A stretch of 5,895 nt of DNA, taken from positions 1-5,895 of the forward strand of contig CAZCGA010000247.1 of NCBI GenBank assembly GCA_964498075.1, given 5' to 3'. Shown piece by piece: positions 5,695 to 5,895 of the stretch. A program made the position numbers and the translations under genes. The stretch is from CAZCGA01 sp964498075. Its GTDB lineage: Bacteria; Desulfobacterota; Binatia; HRBIN30. The notes beneath the pieces are model-generated. The model had not been told where the DNA came from, ran no database searches, and saw only the letters and a list, made by a program, of their open reading frames with translations. The first letter of the stretch is position 1, and the number at the start of each line of letters is the position of its first letter.

Positions 5695-5895
5695 ATGCCC
5701 AGCGTCACCCTGAAGGCCCACTATGACGGGGAACGGATCCAGCTCGACGAGCCGTTCGACCTTCCACCCAATGCGGCGCTCTTGGTGACGGTTCTGGCGC
5801 GGCCCGACGGGGACGGTGATCGAGTTGCTTGGCTCGCGGCGAGCAGGGCCGCATTGGCGCGCGCGTTCGCCGATAACGAGCCCGAGTACACCCCG
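5695..5895 (+). CDS. Small antitoxin-like protein (DUF104/AF2212-like), 3' end outside window
   Basis: An open frame of 67 codons runs off the window edge without a stop. The N-terminal stretch LKAHYDGERIQLDEPFDLPP (6-25) followed by AALLVTVL (28-35) has the two-strand layout of DUF104/AF2212-like proteins: hydrophobic-x-GxxxxLDEPxDLPxN, then a β-strand. Many of these are encoded just before a PemK/MazF or PIN toxin. The next part, AWLAASRAALARAFADNEPE (45-64), fits the helical tail of such antitoxins. The ATG at 5695 follows GAGGG (5687-5691) with an unusually short 3-nt gap, so the start is likely but not certain. If the family is right, a toxin gene should follow directly downstream, outside the window. 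Toxin-antitoxin cassettes are common in large integrons. I rate the family call as moderate. Confidence 0.65.
   Translation, partial: MPSVTLKAHYDGERIQLDEPFDLPPNAALLVTVLARPDGDGDRVAWLAASRAALARAFADNEPEYTP

Noticed and set aside
5490..5721. Short minus-strand and alternative-frame ORFs at the TPR gene end
   Set aside because: They overlap the TPR coding end and the attC-like hairpin, have no ribosome site and resemble no protein family.

Overview
The window is a stretch of an integron gene-cassette array. All genes lie on the + strand. Four are single-gene units, each bounded by integron recombination sites (attC), and an insertion sequence sits inside one of those sites. No integron integrase gene, attI site or array promoter is present, so this is an interior part of the array. 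The DNA is GC-rich. A GC-rich array with long, mutually diverged attC sites and genes of unknown role fits an environmental (soil or water) bacterium or a metagenomic contig better than a clinical resistance integron. I cannot name the host.

Layout. Positions 1-55 are the 3' part of an attC belonging to a cassette outside the window. Cassette A (about 50-1040) encodes an HNH endonuclease, and its stop codon lies inside its own attC. That attC is interrupted at the GTT of its crossover core by a complete 1831-bp IS1182-like element (1043-2873) with perfect 19-bp inverted repeats and one DDE transposase gene. The rest of the core resumes at 2874. Cassette B (about 2875-3847) encodes a two-part GNAT acetyltransferase. 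Cassette C (about 3848-4713) encodes a class I SAM-dependent methyltransferase. Cassette D (about 4714 to 5611 or 5618) encodes a TPR protein and ends in a degraded attC. A last gene (5695 to the window end, incomplete) encodes a small protein resembling DUF104/AF2212-like antitoxins.

Three attC sites (984, 3793 and 4656) fold on the same plan. Each has an RYYYAAC-type core, a 2-nt spacer and a 9-12 bp stem with one extra base after the sixth pair. Each ends with a 5-6 nt spacer and a GTT core. This shared geometry is the strongest evidence for the integron interpretation.

The genes are not an operon with a shared pathway. They are independently acquired cassettes lying in the same direction, and each probably depends on read-through from an upstream promoter. 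The HNH nuclease and the antitoxin-like gene belong to classes linked to defence or stabilisation. I see no convincing multi-gene new system. The most distinctive event is the IS insertion exactly at the attC crossover triplet.
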